Source of the DNA: Firmicutes bacterium HGW-Firmicutes-7
Lineage (GTDB): Bacteria > Bacillota > Clostridia > Lachnospirales > Vallitaleaceae
Assembly (NCBI GenBank): GCA_002841375.1
Contig: PGZO01000005.1
Span: 124,001-188,000, forward strand
DNA length: 64,000 nucleotides
Direction of reading: 5' to 3'
Shown here: one piece after another, positions 1-7,964 of the stretch
Position numbering within the stretch: position 1 is the stretch's first letter
Layout: the number at the start of each line of letters is the position of its first letter
Notes under the pieces: model-generated
What the model was told of the DNA's origin: nothing
Databases searched by the model: none
Seen by the model: the letters and a program-made list of their open reading frames with translations, nothing else
Translations under genes and position numbers: made by a program

Positions 1-470
1 TTACCCATGGTCACTTTGATCACATTGGTGAGGTTGATTTTATTAAAGAGCATTTTAACGTACCTGTATATACGCATAAAGATGAAGCAACAATGATGGC
101 GAATGAAAAGGAAAATTTATCGTTGCTATTTTGTGAACAAGTCATTATTGGGCATGCAGATCATTTTATAGATGATGGTGAAACGTTAGATTTTGGTGGA
201 GGCTTAGAATTTAATTGTATAGTCGTGCCTGGTCATACTTCAAAAAGTGTATGCTTTTATAATGGCGCTTATGATTTTGTTGCGACAGGCGATACTTTAA
301 TGGCTGGGGCAATCGGTAGGACCGATTTTAATAATACGAGTGCAAAAGTTTTAGGTAATAATATAAAAGAAAAGCTTCTAATACTTCCTGGCAATACAGT
401 TGTATATCCAGGCCATGGCTATAAAACAAAAATAAAAGTTGAAAAACAAACAAATCCGTTTTTACAATAA
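1..470 (+). CDS. MBL-fold metallo-hydrolase, 3' part only
   Basis: C-terminal part of a metallo-beta-lactamase-fold hydrolase of the glyoxalase II-like group; the start lies left of the window. The frame is open from base 3 and begins with THGHFDHIG, the HxHxDH zinc-binding motif. Later ligands are the His in VPGHTS, the Asp in GDTLMAGAIGRTDF and the His in YPGHGYKT. Such enzymes hydrolyse thioesters or related substrates in the cytoplasm; the substrate cannot be told from sequence. The stop lies 10 bases before the preferred start of hemZ, so the two are probably co-transcribed. An internal ATG at 93 is not the real start because it would remove the metal-binding motif. Confidence 0.85.
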   Translation, partial: THGHFDHIGEVDFIKEHFNVPVYTHKDEATMMANEKENLSLLFCEQVIIGHADHFIDDGETLDFGGGLEFNCIVVPGHTSKSVCFYNGAYDFVATGDTLMAGAIGRTDFNNTSAKVLGNNIKEKLLILPGNTVVYPGHGYKTKIKVEKQTNPFLQ

Positions 471-480
471 GGTGATTGAA

Positions 481-1950
481 ATGGTTGTTCAAATTAATCG
501 AGAAGACTTTATTTATGAGGTAAAGACATTTTTGAAAGTATACTTCCCAAATGAAGTCATATCATGTTTGGCTTTAACAAATCGTTCTAATGATTTTCTA
601 ATTGAAATTGAGGACGATTTTTTAAGTGTGTCATATTTTATACAGGGTGAGTTAAAGTATAATAGTAACGCAAGTGAAGAACAAATCAAGCATATTGGTC
701 GTATAGTTGATAAAATCGAAAAGCGAAAAGAACAAAAGAAGTTAATGAAGCAATTAATCAGTAATGTAGCTACTCAGATTACTGGAAAGGTGCAACCTTG
801 GGGCATTCTCACTGGGATTAGACCTACAAAAGTAGTATTTAATCTAAGAAAGAAATATGGAAAAGATACCAATAAAATTATTGAAATTCTGAGTAAAGAG
901 TACAAGCTTTCAGATGCGAAAATACAACTTATGCTAAAAATTGCAGATAAGGAACAAGAAATTTTAAATAAAAACAGGTCAAGCGAAACAAACATTTATA
1001 TTGGAATTCCATTTTGTCCCTCTAAGTGTTTGTATTGTTCCTTTACCTCATTTCCAATTAGTAAATGGCAAAATCATATTATGGATTATTTAAATGCGCT
1101 TAAAAAAGAAATATCCTTTCTTTCAGAAGAGTTATTAAAGGGACAAGTGAACGCTATTAGATCAATTTATATTGGGGGTGGTACACCGACCTCGCTTGAT
1201 ATTACAGCACTTGAAGTTTTGTTAAAGGCGGTTAAGAATGCTTTTAACTTAGCGCAAATTGAAGAATATACAGTAGAGGCTGGACGTCCAGATACGATTA
1301 CAAAAGAAAAGCTATTATTATTGAAGCAATACGGCGTTAATAGGATTTCAATTAATCCGCAGACGATGAATCAAAAAACCCTTGATTTAATAGGGAGAAA
1401 ACATACGCCAGAGGATATTATTAAAACATATGATATGGCGAAGGATATAGGATTTAAAACAATTAATATGGACCTCATTGTAGGACTACCAAGTGAAACG
1501 ACTGAGGATGTAAAAAATACAATTGAACAAATTAAAAAAATTTCTCCTAATAATTTAACAGTGCATACTATGGCGATTAAGAGAGGATCACAGTTAAATG
1601 ATCATGAACATATATATACTTATGCATCAGCTGAAAGTATTGAAGAGATGCTAAATATTACATCAGAAGGTGCACTTTCAATAGGGTTAGAACCATACTA
1701 TTTGTACAGGCAAAAGCATATGGTTGGGAATTTTGAAAATATTGGATATGCAAAAAAAGGGCATGAGTGTACGTACAATGTTGAAATAATTGAAGAGAAA
1801 ACAAACATTCTTGCCCTCGGAGTTGGCGGTATAACCAAAATAGTAACACAAGGTGGGAAAAAAATTGAAAGGATAGAAAACGTTAAAGATGTGGAAGGAT
1901 ATATATCAAGAATTGACGAAATGATTGACAGAAAAAGAAATTTCTCTTGA
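481..1950 (+). CDS. hemZ: HemZ-type coproporphyrinogen dehydrogenase (radical SAM)
   Basis: Radical-SAM enzyme related to oxygen-independent coproporphyrinogen III oxidase, acting in haem synthesis. About 489 aa, the usual length for clostridial HemZ. The N-terminal half contains the HemZ-type motif GILTGIRPTKV. The [4Fe-4S] motif is CPSKCLYC (CX3CX2C), followed by the SAM-binding stretch YIGGGTPTSL. ATG at 481 is chosen because AAGGTG sits 7 bases upstream; an upstream in-frame TTG at 439 would overlap the preceding gene and lacks a good site. Function in haem biosynthesis is from the family; many anaerobes keep the gene without a full pathway. Confidence 0.88.
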   Translation: MVVQINREDFIYEVKTFLKVYFPNEVISCLALTNRSNDFLIEIEDDFLSVSYFIQGELKYNSNASEEQIKHIGRIVDKIEKRKEQKKLMKQLISNVATQITGKVQPWGILTGIRPTKVVFNLRKKYGKDTNKIIEILSKEYKLSDAKIQLMLKIADKEQEILNKNRSSETNIYIGIPFCPSKCLYCSFTSFPISKWQNHIMDYLNALKKEISFLSEELLKGQVNAIRSIYIGGGTPTSLDITALEVLLKAVKNAFNLAQIEEYTVEAGRPDTITKEKLLLLKQYGVNRISINPQTMNQKTLDLIGRKHTPEDIIKTYDMAKDIGFKTINMDLIVGLPSETTEDVKNTIEQIKKISPNNLTVHTMAIKRGSQLNDHEHIYTYASAESIEEMLNITSEGALSIGLEPYYLYRQKHMVGNFENIGYAKKGHECTYNVEIIEEKTNILALGVGGITKIVTQGGKKIERIENVKDVEGYISRIDEMIDRKRNFS

Positions 1951-1984
1951 CAAAAGTTGATTTTATGCATAAAATAATCTAAAG

Positions 1985-2245
1985 AATAAGGATAAATCTA
2001 TGACAAAGAAAAGTAGGTTCTTAACTTGTTTCAGAGAGAGAAGGCTAGGCTGTGAACTTCTTATCAAGCATTAACTGAAAAACACTTTGGAGTAATTGGC
2101 TGAAAAGTAATTAGTAGGCTGATTCGGCTCATCACCGTTAAAAGATTTAGCTGATAACGATTTGTTATAATTAGGGTGGCACCGCGGGAATATGTCTCGT
2201 CCCTTACCATTTGTTTTATTTTGGTAATGGATAGGCTTTTTTTAT
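1985..2245 (+). promoter_or_regulatory. T-box riboswitch, His specifier
   Basis: tRNA-sensing leader of the hisS-aspS transcript. The T-box core AGGGTGGCACCGCGG is at 2173-2187. Stem I carries AGAGAG and GCTG elements near 2034-2053. The expected specifier position shows CAC (2083-2085) just before TTTGGAG, a histidine codon that matches the first downstream gene. A terminator helix with one mismatch (CCCTTACC at about 2201-2208 with GGTAATGG at about 2222-2229) is followed by a T-run near 2238. Uncharged tRNA-His should stabilise the antiterminator and allow read-through. Specifier placement is by eye, without folding. Confidence 0.9.
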
Positions 2246-2323
2246 TTTCTAAGAAAAAATTGACATTCAATTTGTCTTTTATATAAACATAGTTATTTGA
2301 TATACAAGAAGGAGGAATTAAAA

Positions 2324-3589
2324 ATGCTAACACAAGCACCAAGAGGTACAACGGATATTTTTGGTGATTATATGACTGCATGGCAAATGCTTGAGGGCAC
2401 TATGCGCGGTTTATGTAAAGATTTTTCTTTTAATGAAATAAGAACACCTATTTTTGAACATACAGAGCTATTCAGCCGAGGCGTTGGAGAAACTACTGAT
2501 ATTGTGCAAAAAGAAATGTATACGTTTATGGATAAAGGAGATAGAAGTATCTCATTAAAACCAGAGGGGACGGCGGGTGTTGTTAGAGCTTATCTTGAAA
2601 GAAATCTTTATGCAGATACGCAACCAACGAAGCTTTTTTATCTTACACCAACATTTCGTTATGAAAAGCCCCAAGCCGGTCGAATGAGACAATTTCATCA
2701 ATTTGGTGTAGAATTATTTGGGTCAGACCATGCCACAGCAGATGCGGAGGTTATAGCACTTGCCGCACAAATGCTTGAACGCCTTAATATAAAAAACGTT
2801 GAGTTAAATATTAATAGTTTAGGTGGACCAGAATGTAGAGAAAAATACAATGCATTATTAAAAGTCTTTTTAACAAATAATAAGGATGGATTATGTTCTA
2901 CGTGCAAGGATAGACTTGAAAAAAATCCACTGCGAATTCTAGATTGTAAAAATGAAAGCTGTAACACGATCATACAAGATGCGCCTTTAATGCTAGACCA
3001 TTTAGGAGATGACTGTAAAGCACATTTTGAAGAATTATTAGCTTTACTAGATGCTATGGAAATAAAATATTCAGTTAACCCATGGATTGTAAGAGGTCTA
3101 GACTATTATACTAAAACAGTTTTTGAATTTATTTCAAAGGAAATTGGTGCCCAAGGAACCGTTTGTGGCGGTGGACGATACAATGGCCTTATTGAAGAAT
3201 GTGGAGGGTCCCCTACGCCTGCTGTTGGGTTTGGTGCAGGGATTGAGCGGTTGTTAATGACCATAGAAGCTTCCAATGGGAAAATCCAATATGAAAAAAG
3301 TGTTGACTTATATATTGGTACGATGGGTGCAGCAGCAACAAGAAAAGCTGCAAGTTTGGTTAACACGTTAAGAAAAAACAATATTAATGCAGAAATGGAT
3401 TTAATAGGTAGAAGTGTTAAAGCTCAAATGAAGTATGCCAATAAGATCGGCGCAAGGTATTCAATTATATTGGGAGAAAATGAGCTTTCAGAAAATAAAG
3501 GTTTATTAAAAAATATGCAAGATAGTGAGCAAATTGAAATATCACTTGATGAAATAATAAACTTTATGAGTTCCAAAAAAAACATATAG
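2324..3589 (+). CDS. hisS: Histidyl-tRNA synthetase
   Basis: Class II aminoacyl-tRNA synthetase that charges tRNA-His in the cytoplasm; 421 aa, normal length. N-terminal APRGTTDI, class II motif 2 region TFRYEKPQAGRMRQFHQFG, and the HisRS signatures VRGLDYYTKTVFE and FGAGIERLL are present, with a C-terminal anticodon-binding domain (about residue 325 onward). The ATG at 2324 is preceded by AAGGAGGAA; an upstream TTG at 2297 is ignored. It follows the His-type T-box and lies 33 bases upstream of aspS. Confidence 0.97.
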   Translation: MLTQAPRGTTDIFGDYMTAWQMLEGTMRGLCKDFSFNEIRTPIFEHTELFSRGVGETTDIVQKEMYTFMDKGDRSISLKPEGTAGVVRAYLERNLYADTQPTKLFYLTPTFRYEKPQAGRMRQFHQFGVELFGSDHATADAEVIALAAQMLERLNIKNVELNINSLGGPECREKYNALLKVFLTNNKDGLCSTCKDRLEKNPLRILDCKNESCNTIIQDAPLMLDHLGDDCKAHFEELLALLDAMEIKYSVNPWIVRGLDYYTKTVFEFISKEIGAQGTVCGGGRYNGLIEECGGSPTPAVGFGAGIERLLMTIEASNGKIQYEKSVDLYIGTMGAAATRKAASLVNTLRKNNINAEMDLIGRSVKAQMKYANKIGARYSIILGENELSENKGLLKNMQDSEQIEISLDEIINFMSSKKNI

Positions 3590-3622
3590 AACCAAGTAAT
3601 AATGCCTAATGGAGGATTTATA

Positions 3623-5416
3623 ATGAGTGAATCAATGCTAAATTTAAAAAGAACGCATCGTTGCACAGAAGTTAGTGAAAAGTGTATTGATGAAAAAGTA
3701 ACTGTAATGGGATGGGTTCAAAAAAGAAGAGACTTAGGTGGGCTGATTTTTGTAGATCTTCGTGATCGAAGTGGAATCCTTCAAGTTGTATTTGATCAAA
3801 GTTCAATTGGAGAAGAAGGCTTTAAAAAAGCAGAACGAATTAGAAGTGAATTTGTTATTGCTTTAGAAGGCGTGGTTGAAAAACGTACAGATGAAACAGA
3901 AAATACCAATCTTCAAACTGGATCAATAGAGGTTCGAGCAATTGAATTACGTATACTTTCCGAATCAGAAACGCCACCATTTCAAATAGAAGAAAATAGC
4001 CCAGTTAAAGAGGACTTAAGATTAAAATATCGCTATTTAGATTTGAGAAGGCCAGATATTCAAAGAAACTTAATGATTCGTCATAAGGTATCTACAGTAA
4101 CAAGAAAATTTATGGACACTGAGGGCTTTTTAGAAATTGAAACACCAATGCTTACAAAAAGCACACCAGAAGGTGCAAGAGATTATTTGGTACCAAGTCG
4201 TGTACATCCTGGTCAGTTTTATGCGTTACCGCAATCTCCACAAATTTTCAAACAACTATTAATGTTGTCAGGATTTGATCGCTATATTCAAATCGTAAAA
4301 TGCTTTAGAGATGAAGATTTAAGATCGGATAGACAACCTGAGTTTACACAAATTGATATGGAGTTATCTTTTGTTGATGAAGATGATATTATGTCAGTAA
4401 ATGAAAAGTTGCTTTATGAGATGTTTAAGGAGGTTCTTGGTGTCGAAATTTCACTACCGATTGATCGCTTAACGTATCAAGAAGCAATGGATAGATTTGG
4501 ATCAGACAAACCAGATACAAGATTTGGAATGGAAATTGTTAATCTTTCAGATATTGTAACGGAATGTGGCTTCAAAGTGTTTACTGGAGCAATTGAAAAT
4601 GGTGGTAGTGTACGTGGTATTAATGCTAAAGGTTGTGGTAGCTTACCAAGAAGACAGATTGATGCCTTAGGAGAATTCGCCGTGAATTGTGGTGCAAAAG
4701 GTTTAGCTTGGATTGCTATAACGGAAGAAGGAGAACTGAAATCTGCAATTACAAAATTTTTAAGTGAGGAAAAAGTAAATGAAATTATTACTGCCTTAGA
4801 CGGTAAACCAGGTGATTTGCTTCTTTTCTGTGCAGATAAAAATACTGTGGTATATAATACTTTAGGCAATTTAAGGTTAGAAATTGCTGAAAAGTTAGAA
4901 TTAAGAAAGAAAGATGAATATAAGTTTGTTTGGGTTACGGAGTTCCCATTGCTAGAATGGAGTGCAGAACAAAAACGATTTGTTGCTATGCATCATCCTT
5001 TTACAATGCCTTTAGAAGAAGATCTAGCGTATCTTGAAAGTGATCCAGCTAGAGTTAGGGCTAAAGCCTATGATATAGTACTGAATGGTAATGAAATTGG
5101 TGGTGGTAGTATAAGAATCCATCAAAGAGACGTACAAGAGCGTATGTTTGCAGCACTTGGATTCACGAAGGAAGAGGCATATGACCGCTTTGGATTTTTA
5201 TTAAATGCATTTAAATATGGGGTGCCACCTCATGGTGGATTAGCTTTTGGACTTGATCGTATTGTAATGCTAATGACTGGTTCGGATAGTATTCGTGACG
5301 TAATAGCATTCCCTAAAGTTAAAGATGCTTCATGTGCTATGACAGATGCGCCGGGAAATGTAGAAAACAAACAGCTTGCCGAGTTATCAATAAAGATTGA
5401 TAAGCTTGAAATCTAG
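3623..5416 (+). CDS. aspS: Aspartyl-tRNA synthetase
   Basis: Class II synthetase charging tRNA-Asp (possibly also tRNA-Asn in organisms lacking AsnRS); 597 aa, the bacterial length with the GAD insert. An N-terminal OB fold (WVQKRRDLGGLIFVDLRDR) is followed by motif 2 CFRDEDLRSDRQPEFTQID, the bacterial insertion domain and C-terminal motif 3 GLAFGLDRIVMLM. ATG at 3623 has GGAGG at good spacing; the in-frame ATG at 3602 overlaps that site and is rejected. The hisS-aspS pair under one T-box is a common Firmicute arrangement. Confidence 0.97.
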   Translation: MSESMLNLKRTHRCTEVSEKCIDEKVTVMGWVQKRRDLGGLIFVDLRDRSGILQVVFDQSSIGEEGFKKAERIRSEFVIALEGVVEKRTDETENTNLQTGSIEVRAIELRILSESETPPFQIEENSPVKEDLRLKYRYLDLRRPDIQRNLMIRHKVSTVTRKFMDTEGFLEIETPMLTKSTPEGARDYLVPSRVHPGQFYALPQSPQIFKQLLMLSGFDRYIQIVKCFRDEDLRSDRQPEFTQIDMELSFVDEDDIMSVNEKLLYEMFKEVLGVEISLPIDRLTYQEAMDRFGSDKPDTRFGMEIVNLSDIVTECGFKVFTGAIENGGSVRGINAKGCGSLPRRQIDALGEFAVNCGAKGLAWIAITEEGELKSAITKFLSEEKVNEIITALDGKPGDLLLFCADKNTVVYNTLGNLRLEIAEKLELRKKDEYKFVWVTEFPLLEWSAEQKRFVAMHHPFTMPLEEDLAYLESDPARVRAKAYDIVLNGNEIGGGSIRIHQRDVQERMFAALGFTKEEAYDRFGFLLNAFKYGVPPHGGLAFGLDRIVMLMTGSDSIRDVIAFPKVKDASCAMTDAPGNVENKQLAELSIKIDKLEI

Positions 5417-5445
5417 TATTTATGGCATGACAGTGAGGTGATATT

Positions 5446-5856
5446 TTGGCAGAATCAGGACAAGTTATTGAAAGAAAAGACAGTACCATTGTAGTTAGAT
5501 TAGAAAGACAAGAAGCCTGTGCAAAGTGTAGGGCATGCGTTGCTGGATTAGAATCGAAAGACATGTTTATTGAAGCAGAGAATTTATGCGATGCAGATGT
5601 TGGAGATTGGGTAAACATAACCCTCGAACAAAGTAGGTTTTTGAAGGCAGTTATTATTGTTTATACCCTTCCACTTATTGCTATGCTCATTGGATTATTT
5701 TTGGGATACTATATTTTCCAAAATGAAGTTGGTGCACTTATCGTTGGATTTGCATTTATTACAACAGCTTTTTTGACCATTAAGTTAAATAACAAACGAT
5801 TTAATAGTGGAAAATATAGACCCATTGCTGAAGAAAAAATAAAAAAAGATGAATAA
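5446..5856 (+). CDS. RseC/MucC-family (SoxR-reducing system) membrane protein
   Basis: 136-aa inner-membrane protein of the RseC/MucC family, linked to redox systems such as SoxR reduction and Rnf. The N-terminal part carries Cys residues in ACAKCRAC. Two membrane helices follow (about residues 64-88 and 93-113), then a short basic tail. Start is TTG at 5446, preceded by GTGAGGTGA. It lies 29 bases after aspS and ends at a strong terminator, so it is probably the last gene of that transcript. The exact role in Gram-positive bacteria is unknown. Confidence 0.8.
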   Translation: MAESGQVIERKDSTIVVRLERQEACAKCRACVAGLESKDMFIEAENLCDADVGDWVNITLEQSRFLKAVIIVYTLPLIAMLIGLFLGYYIFQNEVGALIVGFAFITTAFLTIKLNNKRFNSGKYRPIAEEKIKKDE

Positions 5857-5860
5857 AAAA

Positions 5861-5900
5861 ATGGTGCATTAAGTAGAAACTTAAATGCACCATTTTTTTA
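5861..5900. terminator. Rho-independent terminator (likely bidirectional)
   Basis: The stem ATGGTGCATT pairs with AATGCACCAT and extends through AAGT/ACTT with one bulge. It is flanked by an A-run on the left and a T-run on the right, so it can end the aspS transcript and the convergent minus-strand gene. Confidence 0.9.
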
Positions 5901-5916
5901 TATTAATTGCAGCTTA

Positions 5917-7350
5917 TTATTCTAAATCCTTGTTTTTTGTGCTATTAGATTCCACGGACATAAATTCAGAATTAGATTCAGGCGTAGTTGATTCTGAAGG
6001 GGTTAATTCGCTGGAGTCATAATCAAAGGAACTTAACTCAGCAGTTTTTAACTCGGATATTTTTATGTCCGTAGCAATGAATTCTTTTGTTTTATGGTCT
6101 GAACTATTAAAAGGCTTATCTTCTTTGATATCTTTTATTTCCTTCGATAATCGTTGGTATTTCTTACGCCATTTTTTTCCTTCATACTGAACTTCCTTCG
6201 TAAAGGAGGCTAATTGATTGTATTGCTCTGTGATGCTTTTTTGAAGCTCTTTAAGATTATATACTTCTTTCTGAAGTGAATCAACTTTGCTGGTATCATT
6301 ATTTACAGATCTTGAAGGAGCCAATGAACCTTTTAGCATTTCTCTCAGTTCAGTATTTGTAGAAGAATAAAATAGGATATGATCTAAATCAATTTGAGAT
6401 AATACTGCGATGTTAGGCTGATGATCAATATAACCTAAAAAAATATTTCCCAACAAGTTGGTATTATGGAAACCAAATAGAGTTATAGTTGTTATTGTAT
6501 TATTTTGCAAAGTGCATTTTATCGGTTGTGAAAAAGTATGACCGCCGTCATTAGAAAATGATGAATAGAGTATTTGGGAGGTTAAGTAATTAATCCAAAT
6601 TATATCATTATAAATAAAAATAATTGGTTTGATTTTTTGGCCTATAGCTGTAATTTCAACAGAAATAAATTCATCATTTTTTCTTTGCCCATAATAGAGC
6701 GTTGAATGACCATATTTTTCTATTACATAGGTGAGATGAATATTATCAAATTGTGTGAGGAAACAAAAATCTGTTATTGGATATTCAGATACCACTAGGG
6801 TTTCATAATTCCCCCAATTGTTTAGAAGAATATTATAATTATATAAATTCAACTCATAAGTATTGTTATTCGTAATGCAACATAGCAAATAGATGACGCC
6901 ATCATGTATCGTACACTGATATTTTGCACTTAGGCTCGGCAACTCAAGAAGAGATTGTGGAGCTGTATTCGTACCTTCTTCAAAATTGTGGAAAATTAAA
7001 TCGGTGGTATTTTCATAAGGATTTAATGCAGAGTAAAATAAATAACTTTTTTTCTCAGAAACAAGTTGTAAATTGGCAATCTTGTAGCTATTATCTAAGT
7101 CTTCTAATAGTGTTGTTGATGTGAAACTGGAGTCCTTTCCGAACAAGTGTACAATGCTGTTTTGGGAAGTTTTATATATCAGATGTATTTTATTATTCTT
7201 ATCAATCGTTGCACAATAATCTGGGTAAACACTTTTTCCAAGAATGCTGGTTTTTTGAGCGTTTTTCTGAGGATAGTTTCTCCAATATATACTTTCTCCC
7301 ACCTTATTTATTAATATGTTTTCATCTTCATTAAGTAATAGATAAGCCAT
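5917..7350 (-). CDS. Asp-box beta-propeller-like protein with coiled coil and Ser/Glu-rich tail
   Basis: 477-aa protein of unknown function. Residues about 1-340 are rich in short beta-strand segments and contain a sialidase-type Asp-box, SFSNDGGHTF, near residue 265, suggesting a propeller fold. Residues about 355-420 form a heptad-rich coiled coil (SLQKEVYNLKELQKSI onward). The last 50 residues are low-complexity, rich in Ser, Glu and Thr (repeated SSELTPSESTTPES-type units). There is no signal peptide. An AAGGA site precedes the ATG. Upstream on the minus strand is a sigma-K-like -10, CATATAATA (7401-7393), with AAC 15-16 bases before it. With the sigma-K-type promoter of the divergent split gene, this hints at a spore-surface or mother-cell role. 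That is inference; catalytic sialidase residues were not seen. Confidence 0.65.
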   Translation of the reverse strand: MAYLLLNEDENILINKVGESIYWRNYPQKNAQKTSILGKSVYPDYCATIDKNNKIHLIYKTSQNSIVHLFGKDSSFTSTTLLEDLDNSYKIANLQLVSEKKSYLFYSALNPYENTTDLIFHNFEEGTNTAPQSLLELPSLSAKYQCTIHDGVIYLLCCITNNNTYELNLYNYNILLNNWGNYETLVVSEYPITDFCFLTQFDNIHLTYVIEKYGHSTLYYGQRKNDEFISVEITAIGQKIKPIIFIYNDIIWINYLTSQILYSSFSNDGGHTFSQPIKCTLQNNTITTITLFGFHNTNLLGNIFLGYIDHQPNIAVLSQIDLDHILFYSSTNTELREMLKGSLAPSRSVNNDTSKVDSLQKEVYNLKELQKSITEQYNQLASFTKEVQYEGKKWRKKYQRLSKEIKDIKEDKPFNSSDHKTKEFIATDIKISELKTAELSSFDYDSSELTPSESTTPESNSEFMSVESNSTKNKDLE

Positions 7351-7392
7351 TGCGTATCAATCCTTTCAGTATTACCTTTATGCTATTGTTAT

Positions 7393-7421
7393 TATTATAT
7401 GATGTTACTAAAAAAAAGTTC
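7393..7421 (-). promoter_or_regulatory. Candidate sigma-K-type promoter of the Asp-box gene
   Basis: Read on the minus strand: AAC, a 15-16 base spacer, then CATATAATA, which matches CATAnnnTA. The -10 lies about 43 bases before the start codon of the minus-strand gene. The -35 match is only partial (AACT rather than mACm), so confidence is moderate. Confidence 0.4.
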
Positions 7422-7479
7422 CATTAATTTTTTAGAACATTAAAGTTTGTAATTGTCCATTTTTTTAGAATGAACATGT

Positions 7480-7508
7480 AACACTAAGCTTTTTTAGCAC
7501 ATAAAATA
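7480..7508 (+). promoter_or_regulatory. Sigma-K-type promoter of the split gene
   Basis: AACA (7480-7483), exactly 16 bases, then CATAAAATA (7500-7508). This fits the Bacillus subtilis sigma-K consensus mACm-N16-CATAnnnTA at every defined position. The predicted start site near 7515 is just ahead of the AAAGGAG site at about 7525-7531 and the GTG start at 7542. Sigma-K acts in the mother cell late in sporulation. Confidence 0.6.
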
Positions 7509-7541
7509 TATTGAAATCTTTTTTAAAGGAGAAAATAAAAA

Positions 7542-7748
7542 GTGAGTGAATGCAAAATTTGTTTTCATAAAGGTGATGGAAAAATAATGCGACGTCCAGT
7601 TGGTGGTGAATGTGAAGTGTGTAATCCAACACCGATATCACCAATAGAAGATGCTTGCGTATGTCCACCTCTCGGTGAGCCGAGAGGGAAGTGGGGCAAA
7701 AAATTTAAAGCTAAAATATCAACTATATGTTTATTTGAATATTTGTAA
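7542..7748 (+). CDS. Split Cys-rich gene, piece 1 (N-terminal 46 codons) running into element 1
   Basis: N-terminal part of a host gene interrupted by element 1. The GTG start has AAAGGAG 10 bases upstream. Codons 1-46 (to 7679) are host sequence with many Cys (CKIC, CEVC, CVCPPLGE). From 7679 onward the frame reads through attL1 into the element and stops at 7748, giving a chimeric 68-aa product. Joining 7678 to 11662 keeps the frame exactly (codon GAG becomes GAA, both Glu) and continues as GEPKFLPIIAP. After removal of both elements the protein would be 322 aa. No family was recognised. The Cys content and sigma-K-type promoter suggest a coat or exosporium protein, an inference. Confidence 0.75.
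   Translation: MSECKICFHKGDGKIMRRPVGGECEVCNPTPISPIEDACVCPPLGEPRGKWGKKFKAKISTICLFEYL
7655..7699. other. attL1 of recombinase element 1
   Basis: Left junction. The core CGGTGAGCC (7673-7681) is shared with attR1, where it reads CGGTGAACC. On the element side is the arm AGGGAAGTGGGGCAA (7685-7699), an exact inverted copy of the arm at attR1. The crossover dinucleotide is placed at GA (7677-7678) because it is the centre of the rebuilt attP palindrome. Confidence 0.85.
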
Positions 7749-7794
7749 TCAGGACAAATCACCTAATCATATAAGGTTATAGGGGGTGATATGT

Positions 7795-7944
7795 ATGGTT
7801 GGTACTTCTAAGCTAAGCTATAATGGCAAACTAATCAGTCTATCAGAACTAACCAACAATGAATATAAGCAATTTATTATTAGTACAAAATATTCTATAA
7901 CGAAGTCACTTGGAAAGAGAGTGATCCGAGTAATTGAAAAGTAA
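7795..7944 (+). CDS. 49-aa ORF upstream of recombinase 1, candidate directionality factor
   Basis: Small ORF starting with ATG at 7795 behind AGGGGGTGAT. The product is a basic 49-residue peptide (begins MVGTSKLSYNG, ends RVIRVIEK). It lies inside element 1 between attL1 and the recombinase and ends 20 bases before the recombinase start, so the two look co-transcribed. Recombination directionality factors of serine integrases are typically small, basic and encoded beside the integrase, so this is the best candidate in element 1. That role is inferred from position and size only. Confidence 0.6.
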   Translation: MVGTSKLSYNGKLISLSELTNNEYKQFIISTKYSITKSLGKRVIRVIEK

Positions 7945-7964
7945 TAGGTAAGGAGAGATTGTAT

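Noticed and set aside
4477-4869. 130-aa minus-strand frame inside aspS
   Set aside because: Complete overlap with a clear synthetase gene, no ribosome site and no recognisable motif; a frame shadow. The same applies to the other antisense frames within hisS, arsA, rbsA and glyA.
7733-7790. Sigma-E promoter for recombinase 1 (GAATATT and CATATAAG)
   Set aside because: The -35-like and -10-like motifs are about 24 bases apart, too far for sigma-E.
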